Positions 32,457 through 41,063 of a stretch of DNA of 64,000 nt are shown here, piece by piece; position 1 is the first letter of the stretch, and each line of letters starts with the position of its first letter. The stretch is from Lacrimispora sphenoides JCM 1415 (GTDB lineage: Bacteria > Bacillota > Clostridia > Lachnospirales > Lachnospiraceae): NCBI RefSeq assembly GCF_900105615.1, contig NZ_LT630003.1:3546501-3610500 (forward strand), written 5' to 3'. The notes beneath the pieces are model-generated. The model searched no databases. It saw only the letters and a program-made list of their open reading frames with translations, and was not told the DNA's origin. A program made the position numbers and the translations under genes.

Positions 32457-32468
32457 GAACAAATGTTC
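32457..32468 (-). promoter_or_regulatory. LexA (SOS) box of recA
   Basis: GAACAAATGTTC is a perfect GAAC-N4-GTTC Gram-positive SOS box. It lies about 15 bases downstream of the recA -10 and 15 bases before the ATG, so bound LexA would block the early transcribed region. Confidence 0.85.
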
Positions 32469-32482
32469 TTTTTCTGTTTATA

Positions 32483-32511
32483 ATCATAGTATACTTCCGG
32501 GCAAATGTCAA
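32483..32511 (-). promoter_or_regulatory. recA promoter
   Basis: On the minus strand: consensus TTGACA (32506-32511), 17-base spacer, TATGAT (32483-32488). Transcription would start near 32476, just upstream of the LexA box. Confidence 0.85.
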
Positions 32512-33005
32512 CCAGAAATTTATTCTTCTGAGCTCAATACGCATCACACTCCTGACCTGTACAGCAAAAAATCATTTTAATATATTCAATAGGGACGTTT
32601 TGGCGAAATGCCTGAAAGTTGAAGAAAAGACAAACTGCATTCATACTGTTAATTTACTATAGCATAGGAGGATTGGAGGTGCAACTACTATTTTGTAATA
32701 ATGTCATCGGAATCAGGCCACATCATGCGGTATATCGAATGCTCCCTGGCCGCTCAAATACAGTTGTGCCTTCGCTTCATACATATGAGTGAACCGAAGT
32801 CTTAAACCACTTTATCATCTATCCTGCAATAAGCAAAATTAAGGAAAAAACCGTGCTATTCCCAAAATAATCCAGGTAAACACGGCTTTTATTATCAAAC
32901 AGTTCACAAGAGTAATCCCCCATCAGCTCATCCCAAGTGTCTGCATCGTGGAAAGGCAGGTAACAGCATTCCTTTCCCACTATAGCCTTCCGCACTCTCT
33001 ATCAG
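32512..33005. other. Gene-free region between recA and the FAD oxidase
   Basis: No supportable gene. A hairpin, CCGTG at 32851-32855 with CACGG at 32881-32885, followed on the minus strand by six U, probably terminates the FAD oxidase transcript about 120 bases past its stop. The remainder is nondescript. Confidence 0.45.
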
Positions 33006-34358
33006 TTAGTCCCTGCATCTGGAAGCCGGCGGTATACTTTGCGGAAAGCGGAAAAAATTCTCCGGATCGTACTTTGCCTTAATTCCGGTCAAGCGCTCAA
33101 AGTTACCGCCATAGTATACCTTTGGCCAGTTTTCGATGGACAAATCCTGGGTGTTGATATAAACACCATTGGTATATGGCAGCATTTCCCTTCGAAATTG
33201 ATCCACCCAATGAATACCGGGGCCTGCACCCTCGGGCTCGTTCCATGTGGCATAAATAGACATATTTGACAGCGCATTACGCTGGAAGTACGCTGTGGCT
33301 TTGCTGGAAATATCAGCTACCGCCCCACCCAAACCATGGAACAGGAGAGACACAGAAGCGGTTGGGGGATTTGTAATAAAACGCTGTATGATGTCAATTG
33401 CCTCATCCGGCAGCAATTCATCGACATAAGGCCCAACGCTTTTAAATGGCTCCGGGCTAACGGGCTGGGTCTTTCCAATGCGGGCTGCGGCTTCTACCCA
33501 TGGTATATCCTCAATAAATACACTAGTAGGTGAACCGGACCGGAGCAAGGGACGAAGCAATTCGCGCAATACTTTGGCTGAGCCGAGAAACACCCCTTGT
33601 GCAAGCAAAAAGGATTGCTCTCCTGATATAATCGATAACAGCGGTGTAAACCTGTTGTCTGCGTCGGGAAGCGTGTATTCCTGCCAGGTCTTTAGCACCG
33701 GTTTTAAGTCTTCAAGTTCCCAGTTGATTGCAGCATAAGCCACCGTATCGATTTCGTGCGTACGAAAACGGAAGGAAGTGCATACGCCAAAGTTACCTCC
33801 GCCACCCCCCCGCAGGGCCCAAAACAGGTCTGGGTTGCGGTCGGCGCTTGCATGCAGCACACAGCCATCTGCGTCTACCAATTCTGCCTCCAGAAGATTG
33901 TCAATAACAAGCCCCCAAGGTCTGGAAAGGCTGCTATGCCCACCGCCCGAGGTAACGCCAGCAATACCAGGGGTGGGGCATAACCCCGGCGGAACGACTA
34001 AACCCTGTGAACCAAGTTCTTCTATAATTTCAACATTCCGAAGCCCTGTCTGGAGTGTGACTGTGCCTTTTTTGCGATATATCTCCAGTTGTTTCATTTC
34101 GCTGACATCGATGATAAGCCCGCCATTCAGCGCAGACAAACCCTCATAGTTGTGGCGTCCAGAGCGCATTCTAAGCGGTACTCCGGTATAACGCGCCCAG
34201 CGTATGGCATTGATGACATCCTGTGTTTCCTTTGCGAATACAATAACCAGTGGAAATTTATTAAAAAACGTATTGAATTCCTGGCGGGCGGAGTTGTACA
34301 GCGGATCATTTGGTAAAACAATCCGTCCGGTCAGTTCGGGCTCTTTTCTATATTTCAT
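33006..34358 (-). CDS. FAD-linked oxidase of the berberine-bridge (BBE) family
   Basis: Oxidoreductase of about 450 residues: an N-terminal PCMH-type FAD domain, a substrate domain and a C-terminal BBE segment (YYGGNFERLTGIKAKYDPENFFRFPQSIPP). The attachment His for FAD is in MRSGRHNYEG, and a Cys in GLCPTPGIAGVTSGGGHS sits where bicovalent members add a second link. Such enzymes oxidise sugars or secondary metabolites with oxygen, odd in an anaerobe. No signal peptide. ATG 34356-34358 follows AAGGAG. It stands alone between long gene-free stretches, which suggests acquisition by transfer; relatives I recall are in Bacillus and Paenibacillus. Confidence 0.85.
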   Translation of the reverse strand: MKYRKEPELTGRIVLPNDPLYNSARQEFNTFFNKFPLVIVFAKETQDVINAIRWARYTGVPLRMRSGRHNYEGLSALNGGLIIDVSEMKQLEIYRKKGTVTLQTGLRNVEIIEELGSQGLVVPPGLCPTPGIAGVTSGGGHSSLSRPWGLVIDNLLEAELVDADGCVLHASADRNPDLFWALRGGGGGNFGVCTSFRFRTHEIDTVAYAAINWELEDLKPVLKTWQEYTLPDADNRFTPLLSIISGEQSFLLAQGVFLGSAKVLRELLRPLLRSGSPTSVFIEDIPWVEAAARIGKTQPVSPEPFKSVGPYVDELLPDEAIDIIQRFITNPPTASVSLLFHGLGGAVADISSKATAYFQRNALSNMSIYATWNEPEGAGPGIHWVDQFRREMLPYTNGVYINTQDLSIENWPKVYYGGNFERLTGIKAKYDPENFFRFPQSIPPASRCRD

Positions 34359-34718
34359 TGTTATTCTCCTTAATATTTGGACGCATAACATGCATGGTCC
34401 TCTTATAATATATGGCTCGTACAATGCTTTATTTCCCGAACGTAACCGCTGTCAAGAAGCCAAGTAAATCATATTTGCAAACAGCGCTGCAAACTGCTAA
34501 TCTCAACTGTCCCACCAGAGCTGGGTATAAAATGGCGTGATTTACAAGCAAAATAGCATACATTAGCTCAAACATAGCCGGCTGAGAAATACGTTTTTAT
34601 TCCTGCCATTAAGGACCTTCCAATGGCAGTGATGCAATTGTGGGCCTTTTTATAAGGGTAAGAGCCGTGTATTGGCTGTTATAACTCAAAGTCCCATAAA
34701 TGATCGACTAAAAGATCA
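34359..34718. other. Gene-free region upstream of the FAD oxidase
   Basis: About 360 bases with no reading frame I can support. It should include the promoter of the oxidase; a TATAAT-like hexamer on the minus strand near 34405 is the only candidate seen. Confidence 0.35.
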
Positions 34719-34753
34719 GGGCCTCCACGGGTCAAATTTTCCCGTAGAAGCCC
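34719..34753 (-). terminator. Probable terminator of the S8 protease gene
   Basis: Arms GGGCCTCCACGGG and CCCGTAGAAGCCC with a nine-base loop; the two unmatched positions form G-U pairs in the minus-strand RNA. It lies 26 bases past the protease stop. The U run is poor. Confidence 0.5.
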
Positions 34754-34778
34754 TGTTGATATTCTTACCATTCTACTA

Positions 34779-35669
34779 TTACATCAAAAGCCTCTCCACA
34801 TCAAGCATCCCCCATCCCTGCTGATTTATGGGAAGACCCAGATCCACGGCCCGCTCTCTTAACATCAGTTTCACATCCCGGTTGGTCATATAGGGATATT
34901 TCTGAAGAAGAAGCGCAATTGCCCCTGAAACCAGGGGTGTCGACATTGAGGTTCCGCTTTTGGCAAGGTATTGCCCTGATTCGTTGGCGCAGCTGATAAT
35001 CCCTGCCCCCGGAGCGATGATTTCCGGTTTGCAGATGCAGGCACCGGTGGGACCTCTTCCAGAATAATCAATCATCCGGTTTCCCATTACATTAACCTCT
35101 TTATAGTCATCTGAGCACCCCACAGTAATCACCTTCCGGCTGATTCCCGGAGTTGTGATCGTATTCATGCCCGGTCCCATGTTTCCTGCGGCCACACAGA
35201 CCACCAGCCCGTCATCCCATGCCGCATTTACTCCACGCACGAGAACTGAATTCTCTGTCATCCCCTTTTTCGAAAAGGAACCAACAGAAATATTTACAAT
35301 CCTGATCCCATACCTTTCTCTGTTATCACGAATCCATTTAAGTCCGGCCAGCACATCAGAAGCATAACCATTCCCTTTTTTATCCAATACCTTAAGCATA
35401 ATGATATGGCACTCTGGTGCTATGCCCATATACATTCCTCCGGAAGCGATGCCGCTGCCTCCAATGATTCCTGATATATGAGTCCCGTGACCGTTATCGT
35501 CATAGGTATCCCTTCTGCGGTGTACAATATCTACAAAAGCCGCCATTCTATGTTCAAAGTCCTCATGAAGATAAATCCCCGTATCGAGAACTGCAACTCC
35601 AATCCCACGCCCTGTATAGCCCATATGATGGGCAGCATCACAGTGTATTGCTTCTCTCACATGATTCAC
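34779..35669 (-). CDS. Subtilisin-like serine protease, peptidase S8
   Basis: Protease of 296 residues with the complete catalytic triad: Asp in GVAVLDTGIY, His in DDNGHGTHISGI and Ser in SGTSMSTPLVSGA, plus the oxyanion Asn in VVCVAAGNMG. It lacks a signal peptide and a long propeptide, like intracellular subtilisins. The start is GTG at 35667-35669 with only a weak AGGT site; an internal ATG at residue 16 is too close to the catalytic Asp to be likely. It is divergent from the M20 peptidase, and the pair may serve peptide turnover. Confidence 0.88.
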   Translation of the reverse strand: MNHVREAIHCDAAHHMGYTGRGIGVAVLDTGIYLHEDFEHRMAAFVDIVHRRRDTYDDNGHGTHISGIIGGSGIASGGMYMGIAPECHIIMLKVLDKKGNGYASDVLAGLKWIRDNRERYGIRIVNISVGSFSKKGMTENSVLVRGVNAAWDDGLVVCVAAGNMGPGMNTITTPGISRKVITVGCSDDYKEVNVMGNRMIDYSGRGPTGACICKPEIIAPGAGIISCANESGQYLAKSGTSMSTPLVSGAIALLLQKYPYMTNRDVKLMLRERAVDLGLPINQQGWGMLDVERLLM

Positions 35670-35766
35670 AGTCCATTACCTGATTCCTTTTTTATTAGGA
35701 TATTCCGGTTTGGCTCATGTGGTTTCTTTTCCTCTAAAATACGAAGGAGATTTTAGTCAAATACCA

Positions 35767-35795
35767 TTTACTTTCTGCTTGTCCGTTCCTATAAT
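35767..35795 (+). promoter_or_regulatory. Promoter of the M20 peptidase gene
   Basis: TTTACT (35767-35772), 17-base spacer, TATAAT (35790-35795), 34 bases before the ATG. Confidence 0.65.
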
Positions 35796-35828
35796 GGATA
35801 TAGAATAACAAGTAAGGAGATTATTATT

Positions 35829-36989
35829 ATGGAAAATCATCGATCCGATGCCACTTTGCTGACACAGAACCTGATCCGCATCGACAGTACGGATCCCGGT
35901 GCTTACGAAAAAAATATTGCCGAATATATTTTTAACCGGCTATCTTCCCTGTCTGTCCCTGTCATAAAAAAAGAGGTCCTGCCGGGCCGTTATAATATTA
36001 TGGCAAAAATTAAAGGAGAAATCGACGACCCTGCTCTTGTTTATATCTGCCACATGGATACGGTAACCATTGGAGACGGCTGGACAACCGACCCTCTTGG
36101 AGCAGAGGTTATTAATGGAAGGATTTATGGCCGGGGAGCCTGTGACATGAAATCCGGACTTGCCTGTGCGCTCTCCGCCTTTTCCGCCGTGGCAGAGGAG
36201 GCGGCTTCCGGAAAAATCCCCAGGCATTCCTTTGTTTTCATCGGTACTGTTGATGAAGAAGATTTCATGCGGGGAGTTGAGGATGTGATAAAAGAAGGCT
36301 GGGTGACTAAAAAAAGCTTTATTCTTGATACAGAGCCAACAAACGGACAGATCCAGGTTGCTCATAAAGGGCGTACCTGGTTTGAAGTCACCGTTACAGG
36401 AGTGACCGCCCATGCGAGCACTCCCTGGAAGGGGGCCGACGCCATTGCCGCTATGGCCGAGATCATATCTTCCATACGCCGCCGGATCGGAGAATGCCCC
36501 TCTCATGAGGATCTGGGCATATCTACCGTCACATTCGGCCAGATCGAAGGAGGATACCGCCCATATGTGGTTCCTGACCAATGCAAAGTATGGATCGACA
36601 TGCGCCTGGTGCCTCCCACAGATACAGCTGCTGCCATCTCCATTGTGGAACAGGCCATCCGGGAAGCTGCGATCGCTGTTCCAGGGATCACCTCTTCTTA
36701 TGAGATCACAGGAGACAGGCCATTCATCGAAAAGGATGAAAACTCCTATTTATTAAAAGCCCTGAAAGCCGCAGCAGAGGAAACCACAGGAAAAACAGTC
36801 CCTGTTTCCTATTTCCCCGGGTACACAGACACCGCTGTCATCGCTGGAAAGCTTCACAATCCCAACTGCATGTCCTATGGTCCCGGTGACCTGGAACTGG
36901 CCCATAAGCCGGATGAATTTGTCCCCTGTGAAGATATCTTAAGATGCGAGGAAGTGCTCACCAGACTGGCACGCTCCATTATCTTTTAG
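35829..36989 (+). CDS. M20 family metallopeptidase / deacylase (ArgE/DapE type)
   Basis: Zinc-dependent amidohydrolase of 386 residues. Metal ligands are visible in YICHMDTVTIGDGW, GRGACDMKSGLA, TVDEEDFMRG and the C-terminal GPGDLELAHKPDEFV. The dimerisation domain (about 180-295) starts after HKGRTWFEVTVTGVTAHAS. Family members cleave N-acyl amino acids, succinyl-diaminopimelate or peptides; the substrate cannot be decided here, and no arginine or lysine genes adjoin it. AAGGAG precedes the ATG, its own promoter is upstream and a terminator follows, so it is monocistronic. Confidence 0.87.
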   Translation: MENHRSDATLLTQNLIRIDSTDPGAYEKNIAEYIFNRLSSLSVPVIKKEVLPGRYNIMAKIKGEIDDPALVYICHMDTVTIGDGWTTDPLGAEVINGRIYGRGACDMKSGLACALSAFSAVAEEAASGKIPRHSFVFIGTVDEEDFMRGVEDVIKEGWVTKKSFILDTEPTNGQIQVAHKGRTWFEVTVTGVTAHASTPWKGADAIAAMAEIISSIRRRIGECPSHEDLGISTVTFGQIEGGYRPYVVPDQCKVWIDMRLVPPTDTAAAISIVEQAIREAAIAVPGITSSYEITGDRPFIEKDENSYLLKALKAAAEETTGKTVPVSYFPGYTDTAVIAGKLHNPNCMSYGPGDLELAHKPDEFVPCEDILRCEEVLTRLARSIIF

Positions 36990-37017
36990 TATTTTCTTCC
37001 GGGTCCGGAATTGAAGT

Positions 37018-37064
37018 GAACCCAAAATGTTGGTTGAAACGCTAACATGGAGGGTTCCTTTTTT
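37018..37064 (+). terminator. Terminator of the M20 peptidase gene
   Basis: GAACCC (37018-37023) pairs with GGGTTC (37052-37057), enclosing an ATGTTGG/CTAACAT stem. A CTTTTTT run ends at 37064. Confidence 0.8.
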
Positions 37065-37152
37065 ATGTAAAAGAAAAAAACGGGAAATAAACACCCATCG
37101 ACTTAATATCGACAGATGTTTTCAAAAGGAGAATGGGACTGTTGGATTCCAC

Positions 37153-37431
37153 CTACTCTAATTCAACACCTTTTAGATATAATTGCTGCAGAATAAAATC
37201 ATTTATTCGATTATTAATTTCTGTTTTATCATATAAGCCATTGCAAATGTCATAAAACGCACCTACACTAATCTCACAAACAATTTTTTTACTTCCTCTT
37301 TTCCGTTCAAACTGGAAGATTCCATCATCATAAAATATTGTATAATCCTCATTGCTTTCTAGTCCCCTTAAACAATTCCTTATACTTTTATTTCTGTAAG
37401 TACCAGGAAATAAATGCCAGGTTCTACCCAT
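37153..37431 (-). CDS. Hypothetical protein
   Basis: About 92 residues from the preferred ATG 37429-37431, which has GGAGGTGA eleven bases upstream; two earlier in-frame ATGs overlap that site. The protein is soluble, basic and aromatic-rich in the middle (DYTIFYDDGIFQFERKRGSKK) with an Asn/Ile-rich C-terminus (TEINNRINDFILQQLYLKG). I do not recognise the family. Its lower GC than neighbouring genes and its position next to a broken MazG-like gene suggest accessory DNA. Confidence 0.5.
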   Translation of the reverse strand: MGRTWHLFPGTYRNKSIRNCLRGLESNEDYTIFYDDGIFQFERKRGSKKIVCEISVGAFYDICNGLYDKTEINNRINDFILQQLYLKGVELE

Positions 37432-37524
37432 TATATCTTTCACCTCCATATTAATATTATATACCAAGGTTTACCGAAAGAAAGTAAATATTACCTACAA
37501 ATTTCGATAATTTTCTTATGCTAA

Positions 37525-37857
37525 AGTACGATACGCAAGAACACGACTCCTGCCAATGAGACTTCTTTTAAGGGCAGTATTGAAGAAGAACTCTATGATG
37601 TCCTGTACTATACTCTTGCTATCGCCAACCTGTATGATATTGATCTGGAAACATGGATTCCTATGAAAGAACGTATAAACGATGAAAAATACGGAACCCA
37701 CAATGCAGACAAACTCCTTTCAAATGAATGGCATGGACCTTTCCGAATAATTCCACTGATTGGTCGTATTTATGTCACTAGTTGCGTAATACCTATTATT
37801 TTTCAAATAGTTCATGAGGGAGAGTCCAGATTTTTTTGCAATTTTATCAACATCTGA
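37525..37857 (+). pseudogene. MazG-like nucleotide pyrophosphohydrolase fragment
   Basis: The frame reads TPANETSFKGSIEEELYDV (quoted in part), LYYTLAIANLYDIDLETW and MKERINDEKYG, matching the helical EExxD-type core of MazG-like nucleotide pyrophosphatases. There is no start with a ribosome site, and the tail after KLLSNEWHG becomes hydrophobic and unrelated. I read it as an internal fragment of a dead gene, perhaps exchanged with the hypothetical gene to its left. Confidence 0.4.
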
Positions 37858-37937
37858 TTTTTCCTCGTGAAGATTGAATTAAGAAAATCTTCATAATCTA
37901 TTCAAACAATATACAAACTTTTCTCGAGGCGGTGTGT

Positions 37938-38050
37938 TATACTAATACCATAAGAAATGCACAATGTATCAATTATCCTTTCACCCTTTTTGAAATCCGA
38001 AAATCCTAAGAAAAATCTCCCCTGTGTCATGTGGCACAGGGATTTTTCTG
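37938..38050 (+). ncRNA. Candidate intergenic small RNA
   Basis: An extended -10 (TGTTATACT, hexamer at 37938-37943) would start a transcript near 37950. It ends about 95 bases later in a hairpin (CCCTGTG 38020-38026 / CACAGGG 38035-38041, extended by AGAAAAAT/ATTTTTCT) with a U run in its 3' arm. No reading frame fits between them. The -35 is poor. The neighbouring lysA-like gene is on the other strand. Confidence 0.35.
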
Positions 38051-38090
38051 CCCAAATTAAGAAAATACACGGTTTACAGGTAAAAAATAA

Positions 38091-38123
38091 AAGAGAAGTT
38101 TCCGGAATCTCCGGAAACCATCT
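38091..38123 (-). terminator. Terminator of the lysA-like gene
   Basis: GTTTCCGGA (38098-38106) / TCCGGAAAC (38110-38118) with flanking AGAGA/TCTCT pairs. On the minus strand it is followed by UUUUAUUUUUUA. It lies about 30 bases past the stop. Confidence 0.8.
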
Positions 38124-38153
38124 CTCCTTCATTTATAATTTCTTACGAAATTA

Positions 38154-39425
38154 TTAATATTTCATATCCTTCAGCACGTCACAAAAATCAAAGGTGGCAA
38201 AATAATCCCTGGGAGTCTCGGCCCTGCGGATCATCTCAACGGATCCATCTTCTTTTAAGAGCAGCTCCGCAGACTTTAATTTCCCATTATAATTATATCC
38301 CATGGCAAAGCCATGAGCTCCTGTATCGTGAATGAAAAGCAGATCGCCCACGGATATCTCAGGAAGGTTCCGGTCAATGGCGAATTTGTCATTATTTTCA
38401 CAGAGAGAGCCTACCACATCATATTTATGGCCGCACACATCTCCCTCTTTTCCCATAACAGTGATATGATGGTAAGCACCATACATGGCCGGTCTCATTA
38501 GATTTACCGCACAGGCATCAACGCCGATGTATTCCTTGTGGGTGTGCTTCTCATGAATGGCCCTTGTTACCAGGCCGCCATAAGGCCCAAGCATGAAGCG
38601 TCCAAGCTCTGTGTAAATTGCCACATCTCCCATTCCTTCCGGCACCAGAATTTCTTCATAAACCGCTCTGACCCCTTCACCGATGGCCTTGATGTCATTA
38701 GACTCCTCCCCCGGACGGTAAGGAATTCCGATTCCTCCTGACAGGTTAATGAAAGAGATATGGGCTCCCGTCTCCTTTTTAAGCTCTACCGCAAGCTCGA
38801 AAAGCACCTTTGCAAGAAGAGGATAATATTCATTGGTTACCGTGTTGCTCGCTAAAAATGCATGAATTCCGAAGTTTTTAGCTCCATTGCTTTTCAATAT
38901 ACGGAAGGCCTCAAACATCTGCTCGGTCGTCATTCCATATTTGGAATCTCCCGGATTATCCATAATGTCATTACTGATCTTAAATATACCGCCCGGATTG
39001 TAACGGCAGCTGATGGTCTCCGGAATATGCCCGATGGCTTTTTTAAGAAATTCTATATGAGTGATGTCGTCCAGATTGATGATCCCGCCGATTTTGTCCG
39101 CATACTGGAATTCCTCTGCAGGCGTGTCATTGGATGAAAACATGATATCAGAGCCGGTAAAGCCAAGGCAATCAGACATCATAAGCTCTGTCATGGATGA
39201 ACAGTCCGCTCCGCACCCATAATCCTTTAAAATATTCAGGATAAATGGATTGGGCGTGGCCTTAACCGCAAAATACTCCCGGTACCCTTTATTCCAGGAA
39301 AACGCCTCCTCTAACTTCTGGGCATTCTCCCTGATTCCCTTTTCATCGTATAAATGAAAAGGCGTTGGATACTCTCTCGCGATCTCTTCTAACTTTTCCT
39401 TTGTAACAAATGGTCTCTTGTCCAT
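38154..39425 (-). CDS. lysA: PLP-dependent decarboxylase, diaminopimelate decarboxylase-like
   Basis: Fold-type III PLP enzyme of 423 residues, most like diaminopimelate decarboxylase, which makes L-lysine. The PLP lysine is in YFAVKATPNPFIL (about residue 49). The phosphate loop LSGGIGIPYRPG, the ELGRFMLGPYGGLVTRA segment and the second-subunit Cys in GSLCENNDKF are present. The subgroup is divergent from classic LysA, so a related amino-acid or polyamine decarboxylase is possible. ATG 39423-39425 follows GAGGAGAGG. No other lysine genes adjoin it. Confidence 0.82.
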   Translation of the reverse strand: MDKRPFVTKEKLEEIAREYPTPFHLYDEKGIRENAQKLEEAFSWNKGYREYFAVKATPNPFILNILKDYGCGADCSSMTELMMSDCLGFTGSDIMFSSNDTPAEEFQYADKIGGIINLDDITHIEFLKKAIGHIPETISCRYNPGGIFKISNDIMDNPGDSKYGMTTEQMFEAFRILKSNGAKNFGIHAFLASNTVTNEYYPLLAKVLFELAVELKKETGAHISFINLSGGIGIPYRPGEESNDIKAIGEGVRAVYEEILVPEGMGDVAIYTELGRFMLGPYGGLVTRAIHEKHTHKEYIGVDACAVNLMRPAMYGAYHHITVMGKEGDVCGHKYDVVGSLCENNDKFAIDRNLPEISVGDLLFIHDTGAHGFAMGYNYNGKLKSAELLLKEDGSVEMIRRAETPRDYFATFDFCDVLKDMKY

Positions 39426-39611
39426 AGCTTTCCTCTCCTCTCGTAGCTTACCATATGCAAAAAGAGCCTGTCTCCGGCACATCTGCTGTAAGCTACATTG
39501 TACCGGGGATAGACTCCTTTGTCTACACTTTTCTTGTATAATTATTCATAGCAGAAGTAATCTGCGGTGTGCGATTTTAAACCTGCGGTTTTACTCGCTT
39601 ACGGGCATCCC

Positions 39612-41048
39612 TTAATCTACGGTTACGACCCTCATGATGTTGGTATGTGCTGCCGGTTCATTTTTTCTTACCGGATTCACCACACCGGCAGTTACTACTA
39701 CCGTTTCATTTTCCTTAACAATGCCTTTTGACTTTAACAGTTCCATGGAGGAATAAATCAAAACGTCAGTGGATTCTGCACGCTTTCCATGGAATGGCTT
39801 TACGCCCCAGTATAACTGCATCTGGCGAAGGGCGGAAGCACTTGGGGACAGGCCGATGATCAGGCTTTCCGGTCTCCATTTGGATAACAGTCTTGTCGTG
39901 AAGCCGGTGATGCTTGGAGCAACAATCACTCTGGCTCCCAGATCATGGGCAGTAGCAACAGAAGAATAACATACGGCGTTGGATACATTATGCACATTGA
40001 CAGCAGAAACCTTGCGCTCTCTGTATGCGCTGTAATCCAGATGCTTTTCTGTCTCTTCCACGATGGACGCCATCATGGAAAGAGCTTCAACCGGATATTT
40101 ACCCATAGCGGTCTCGCCGGAAAGCATTACTGCATCTGTTCCGTCATAAACTGCATTTGCCACGTCCGTTACCTCTGCTCTGGTTGGGCGGGGATTGCGG
40201 ATCATGGAATCTAACATCTGGGTTGCCGTAATAACAGGTTTGCAGGCTTCGTTGCATTTTTCGATGATACGTTTCTGAATGAATGGAACCTCCTGGGCCG
40301 GAATCTCAACTCCCATGTCACCGCGGGCAACCATGATGCCGTCACTGGCTTCGATGATATCATCCAGGTTTTCAATGCCTTCCGCGTTTTCGATCTTGGC
40401 AATAACGGCAATATTGGAACCATGCTCTTCCAGGATTTTCTTTATTTCGTTTATGGCATCAGCGGTACGTACAAAGGAAGCTGCAATGAAATCAAAGCCC
40501 TGCTCGATACCAAACTTTATGTCCATTTTGTCCTTGTCAGTAAGCGCCGGAAGCTTTACCTTAACATTCGGAACATTGACGCCTTTTCTCTCTCCCAGCT
40601 CGCCGCCGTTAATGATCTTGCATGTAATCTCTTTGCCCTTTACCTCGATGACTTCCAGTTCAATCAGGCCATCATCAATGAGGATACGGTTTCCTGGGAC
40701 TACATCTTCATTCAGGCCATCATAGTTAATATGTCCTTTTGTTTCATCTCCAACGATTTCCTCTGTTGTCAGGATATAGATTTCTCCCTCTTTCAGATTC
40801 ACCTTTTTGCCGTCCTTCAAAAGTCCGGTACGGATCTCCGGTCCTTTTGTATCAAGAAGCGCTGCAATCGGAAGGTCAAGTTCCTCACGGATGCTCTTCA
40901 GTAAATTAAGGCGCATCTTCTGCTCCTCATAATCACCGTGTGAAAAGTTGAATCTGGCAACATCCATGCCGTGTTCGGCAAGTGCCTTCATCATTGCGTA
41001 ATCGTTGGTATTAGGTCCCATGGTGCAAATAATCTTGGTTCTCTTCAT
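39612..41048 (-). CDS. pyk: Pyruvate kinase
   Basis: Glycolytic enzyme of 478 residues that makes pyruvate and ATP from phosphoenolpyruvate. It begins MKRTKIICTMGPNTND. The catalytic segment is IAVIAKIENAEGIENLDDII, with Mg-binding MVARGDMGVEIP and the TATQMLDSMIRNPRPTRAE signature. The C-terminal allosteric domain is present, but the extra C-terminal PEP-utiliser domain of Bacillus enzymes is absent. GGAGG precedes the ATG. It is followed on the opposite flank by an inactive-rhomboid gene 15 bases upstream of its start. Confidence 0.97.
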   Translation of the reverse strand: MKRTKIICTMGPNTNDYAMMKALAEHGMDVARFNFSHGDYEEQKMRLNLLKSIREELDLPIAALLDTKGPEIRTGLLKDGKKVNLKEGEIYILTTEEIVGDETKGHINYDGLNEDVVPGNRILIDDGLIELEVIEVKGKEITCKIINGGELGERKGVNVPNVKVKLPALTDKDKMDIKFGIEQGFDFIAASFVRTADAINEIKKILEEHGSNIAVIAKIENAEGIENLDDIIEASDGIMVARGDMGVEIPAQEVPFIQKRIIEKCNEACKPVITATQMLDSMIRNPRPTRAEVTDVANAVYDGTDAVMLSGETAMGKYPVEALSMMASIVEETEKHLDYSAYRERKVSAVNVHNVSNAVCYSSVATAHDLGARVIVAPSITGFTTRLLSKWRPESLIIGLSPSASALRQMQLYWGVKPFHGKRAESTDVLIYSSMELLKSKGIVKENETVVVTAGVVNPVRKNEPAAHTNIMRVVTVD

Positions 41049-41063
41049 CGTTATCCTCCGTAG

